Source: Halocaridina rubra (taxonomy: Eukaryota; Arthropoda; Malacostraca; Decapoda; Atyidae). From it: a DNA stretch of 32,500 nucleotides. Made by a program: the position numbers and the translations under genes. Shown in pieces: positions 29,580 to 32,500 of the stretch; within the stretch, counting starts at the first letter, position 1, and the number at the start of each line of letters is the position of its first letter. A model generated the notes under the pieces. The model did no database searches, was not told the DNA's origin, and worked only from the letters and a program-made list of their open reading frames with translations. The stretch covers positions 1-32,500 of the forward strand of contig JAXCGZ010002361.1 of NCBI GenBank assembly GCA_037179515.1, given 5' to 3'.

Positions 29580-32500
29580 ACACAAATAATGAAATGATTA
29601 ATACTTGTGCAGAGAAATTAGTCAGTAAGGGTTCAGTAAATAGTGGGTCAAATAACTGGGAGTCTAAGGATAAGAACCATTTGTTACATAGAACAAATAT
29701 TAACAAAAAGAATAGCCACAAGAAGGGTGAAGCTAGAGAAAGTTTAAAAGTATATTATACAAATAGCCGTAGTTTAGGTAACAAGATAGAAGAACTGAGA
29801 GCCATAGTATGTAGTGAGAGACCGGATATAATATGCATTAGTGAAAGTTGGATTAAATTAGAAAGCAAACACCTTAAAGCTGAGTACATAATTACAGGAT
29901 ATAAACTTTATAATGCTGATCGTAGTGCAGATAAAAGAGGGGGAGGGGTAATTATGTATATTAATGATAGCCTCAGAAGCTGCATTAAGTCTGGAATTAA
30001 GACAAATCTAAATTCAGAAACCTTATGGGTTGAAATTAAAAATAATATAGAAAGTCTAGTTGTAGGAGTAGTCTACAGACCACCTGATCTAGATAATATA
30101 GAGTCGCAAGTTATATACGATAAAATTTCTAAAGTGAGCAGGTCAAATAGAGTTTGCATTGTAGGCGATTTTAATTTTAGACATATTAACTGGGAAACCA
30201 TAACAGGTGATAGTAGCTCTAAGGAGTTTTTGGAAGTAGTAGAAGACAATTTCCTTTCTCAGCATGTACATGAAGCAATACGGGGGGTGAATACACTAGA
30301 TTTAGTTCTTAGTAATAGAGAGAATATGGTTACAAATTTAGAAGTTGGTGAAAAATTGGGCAACAGTGACCATGATTCCATTAGATTTAACATAATCTTC
30401 AAGGAAACTATAAAGGAATATAAGAATATTGTTCCAAACTTTAGAGCAGGAGATTTTGAGGGCTTAAAAACTAAATTATCTAATGAGGTATGGGAAGGGA
30501 TTTCTGGGGTACAGATGTGGGTAGTTAATCCAGCAGGTCAGGTCGCAGGTAGCGGATTACCCCGAAATTTGGGTACCACATGCCAAGGATTATCACAAGA
30601 TAAGATCAATACATTAAATTCTCTCACAGGAAAGAACAGCAGCCCGTCAGTTAATATAAATTTGGATGAGGAATATAACAATATTGTCATGACTCTTAAG
30701 AATAGTCAGAGAGACTATATTCCCATGAAACATTGCAGATCAAGAAAAAATGACCCTAAATGGATGAACAATAGAATAAAGAATCTTATAGGTATTAAAA
30801 GAGGAATATACAGGAAACTAAAAAGAGGTGAAGAGCAGGTGAGGCAGCAATATATACAGTTAAACAGGGAAGTTAAAAAGATAGTTAGAGAGTCGAAAAG
30901 AAAATACGAAGTTAGAATAGCAGGAGAAGCTAAAGAAAATCCTAAAGGGTTTTATCAACATTATCAAACAAAATTTAAGGAAAAAGTCGGACCAATTGAA
31001 GTAGCCAATGGCCATATCACAGATGACGATAAAGTGATGTGTACATGTTTAAATGATTATTTCTTATCTGTATTTACAAATGAAAACTTGGAAAATATTC
31101 CGGAAGTAGAATCCATTTACAGAGACAGTCCCGATAATATACTTAGTTCAATAAATATTACGAGAGAGGAGGTAATAAAAGAAATAGATAAATTAAAGGC
31201 TCATAAATCTCCGGGACCTGATGGAATATATGCTAGAATATTAAAGGAATGCAAGGAAGAGCTTAGTTGTCCTCTAACTGCATTATTTAATAATTCAATA
31301 AAATTAGGATCGGTACCCATGGAGTGGAAATTGGCAGATGTGGTACCAATATTTAAAAAAGGAGAACGTGTTAAAAAAAATAATTATAGGCCGGTAAGTT
31401 TAACGTCAACAGTGGGTAAGATTCTAGAATCCATAATTGCAAATAAAATAAGGGCACATCTAGAATTACACAGACTGATAAAACTTTCACAACACGGGTT
31501 TCTTAAGGGTTTTTCGTGCCTTACAAACTTACTGTCTTTTTATTCAGAAGTTTACGAGGCAGTAGATTGTGGCAAAGAATATGATACAATATATCTAGAT
31601 TTTAGCAAAGCTTTTGATAGAGTTCCTCACAAAAGATTAGTTAAAAAGCTGGAAGCTCATGGTATAGGAGGAGCTGTGCTCAGATGGATCAAACAATGGT
31701 TAAAAGACAGAAAACAGAGGGTTTGCATAAATGGAGAGAAATCAGAGTGGGGCTCGGTTACTAGCGGGGTACCACAAGGCTCGGTACTGGGTCCTCTATT
31801 ATTCATCGTATATCTAAATGATCTGGATTCGGATATCAGTAGTAACCTAAGTAAATTCACAGACGACACTAAAATAGGTAGAACTATAAATGGAAAAGAA
31901 GACATTCATGCTTTACAGGAAGATCTAAATAGATTATCTGAATGGTCGGACAAATGGCAAATGGAATTTAATGTTGAAAAATGTAAAGTAGTTAAAATGG
32001 GTACTATAAAAGACAATACTAGTTATAAGCTAAATAACCATGAAATCATGAGTTCTCAGTGTGAAAGGGATTTGGGAGTTCTTGTGAGTAGTAGTCTTAA
32101 GCCAAGAGAGCAATGCACAGCAGTCAGAAATAAAGCAAACAGAATTTTAGGATTTATCTCAAGAAGCGTCAGCAATAGGACGGAAAAAGTTATTTTGCAG
32201 CTCTATCTTGCATTAGTTAGGCCCCATTTAGATTATGCTGTGCAATTCTGGTCACCCTATTATAGAATGGAAATTGAATCCTTGGAGAGAGTGCAACGAA
32301 GAATGACCAAGATGATACACAATATCAGAAATCTACCATATGAGGACAGATTAAAAAAACTTAATCTACATTCTCTAGAGAGGCGAAGAGTTAGGGGGGA
32401 TATGATTGAAGTGTATAAATGGTTTAAAGGGATTAACAAGGGAGATATTAATAAAGTTTTAAAAATTCATGATCAAACCAGAACTCGTAATAATGGATTT
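29573..32500 (+). CDS. CR1 ORF2: endonuclease and reverse transcriptase, 3' partial
   Basis: From TTG 29573 (first ATG 29594, 15 bases after the ORF1 stop) the frame is open for 976 codons to the window end, with no stop or indel on codon-by-codon reading. The endonuclease shows NSRSLGNKIEEL, ISESWI, VVYRPPDL, VGDFNFR and NSDHDSIRF. The RT shows SPGPDGIYARILKEC, FKKGERVKKNNYRPVSLTS, QHGFLKGFSCL, LDFSKAFDRVPH and VPQGSVLGPLLF. Motif C is FTDD (ACA at 31859-31861) where the minus-strand copy has FADD; both aspartates remain. C-terminal blocks ERDLGVLVSSSLK, YLALVRPHLDYAVQFW and RVQRRMTKMI follow. The frame is -1 relative to ORF1, so translation needs reinitiation or a shift. About 54 residues should follow outside the window, judged from the other copy. 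Confidence 0.93.
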   Translation, partial: MLDTNNEMINTCAEKLVSKGSVNSGSNNWESKDKNHLLHRTNINKKNSHKKGEARESLKVYYTNSRSLGNKIEELRAIVCSERPDIICISESWIKLESKHLKAEYIITGYKLYNADRSADKRGGGVIMYINDSLRSCIKSGIKTNLNSETLWVEIKNNIESLVVGVVYRPPDLDNIESQVIYDKISKVSRSNRVCIVGDFNFRHINWETITGDSSSKEFLEVVEDNFLSQHVHEAIRGVNTLDLVLSNRENMVTNLEVGEKLGNSDHDSIRFNIIFKETIKEYKNIVPNFRAGDFEGLKTKLSNEVWEGISGVQMWVVNPAGQVAGSGLPRNLGTTCQGLSQDKINTLNSLTGKNSSPSVNINLDEEYNNIVMTLKNSQRDYIPMKHCRSRKNDPKWMNNRIKNLIGIKRGIYRKLKRGEEQVRQQYIQLNREVKKIVRESKRKYEVRIAGEAKENPKGFYQHYQTKFKEKVGPIEVANGHITDDDKVMCTCLNDYFLSVFTNENLENIPEVESIYRDSPDNILSSINITREEVIKEIDKLKAHKSPGPDGIYARILKECKEELSCPLTALFNNSIKLGSVPMEWKLADVVPIFKKGERVKKNNYRPVSLTSTVGKILESIIANKIRAHLELHRLIKLSQHGFLKGFSCLTNLLSFYSEVYEAVDCGKEYDTIYLDFSKAFDRVPHKRLVKKLEAHGIGGAVLRWIKQWLKDRKQRVCINGEKSEWGSVTSGVPQGSVLGPLLFIVYLNDLDSDISSNLSKFTDDTKIGRTINGKEDIHALQEDLNRLSEWSDKWQMEFNVEKCKVVKMGTIKDNTSYKLNNHEIMSSQCERDLGVLVSSSLKPREQCTAVRNKANRILGFISRSVSNRTEKVILQLYLALVRPHLDYAVQFWSPYYRMEIESLERVQRRMTKMIHNIRNLPYEDRLKKLNLHSLERRRVRGDMIEVYKWFKGINKGDINKVLKIHDQTRTRNNGF

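Larger units (their letters stand above)
28522..32500 (+). mobile_element. CR1-clade LINE, coding region apparently intact, runs off window
   Basis: It has a ~68 bp 5' leader, complete ORF1 (28590-29579) and ORF2 open to the last base. It matches the truncated minus-strand copy closely, and where that copy has the nested 3' end this one has the empty site. The right end lies beyond the window, by my estimate about 160 coding bases short of the ORF2 stop. Confidence 0.92.

Noticed and set aside
30484..30660. Extra ~55-residue segment in the CR1 endonuclease-RT linker (GVQMWVVNPAGQVAGSG)
   Set aside because: It is present in both copies here, and I cannot tell without an alignment whether it is unusual for the family.

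Overview
The window looks like intergenic, repeat-dominated chromosomal DNA from an arthropod, most likely a crustacean (decapod-like). That assignment is an inference from the dense (TC)n, (TA)n and (CA)n microsatellites, long AT-rich minisatellites and the mix of CR1, RTE, Jockey/I-type and BEL/Pao retroelement remains. I found no convincing host protein-coding gene, no complete cellular tRNA or rRNA, no CRISPR array and no bacterial-type operon.

Layout. Bases 1-1793 hold two near-identical 3' ends of an L2/CR1-group non-LTR retrotransposon, each ending in (TTTGAC)n and a (TC)n tract. Bases 2520-3225 hold a decayed minus-strand LINE C-terminus, 3759-4686 a broken BEL/Pao-type gag, and 5650-7670 a broken minus-strand RTE element. 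From 8480 to 15453 lies an old Jockey/I-type element (ORF1 with three zinc knuckles, then reverse transcriptase). It is split by a younger minus-strand CR1 (10448-14096), which is itself split by a ~100 bp CR1 3' end (11769-11887), giving three nested levels.

Bases 15454-25300 are a field of tandem repeats: at least ten families with units from 18 to about 185 bp. A perfect-looking hairpin element (18019-18244) sits inside it, and a palindromic MITE-like element (25539-25815) follows it. The two largest arrays (24 bp units at 21780-23090, 26 bp units at 24239-25295) share a TATCTCA core, and a block of this field reappears at 27122-27556 beside a ~580 bp (TA)n tract.

At 28271 there is a tRNA-like SINE head. 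It is followed immediately by the minus-oriented 3' end of a CR1, and then by a plus-oriented CR1 whose ORF1 (coiled coil plus SGNH/GDSL esterase) is complete and whose ORF2 (endonuclease plus reverse transcriptase) is open for 976 codons to the window edge. It is the youngest coding sequence here. The abutting inverted 3' UTR resembles a twin-priming 5' inversion. The plus CR1 and the minus CR1 form a ~3.4 kb inverted pair about 14.4 kb apart. How the parts work together: autonomous LINEs insert into older copies, and slippage or unequal exchange expands the short repeats between them.
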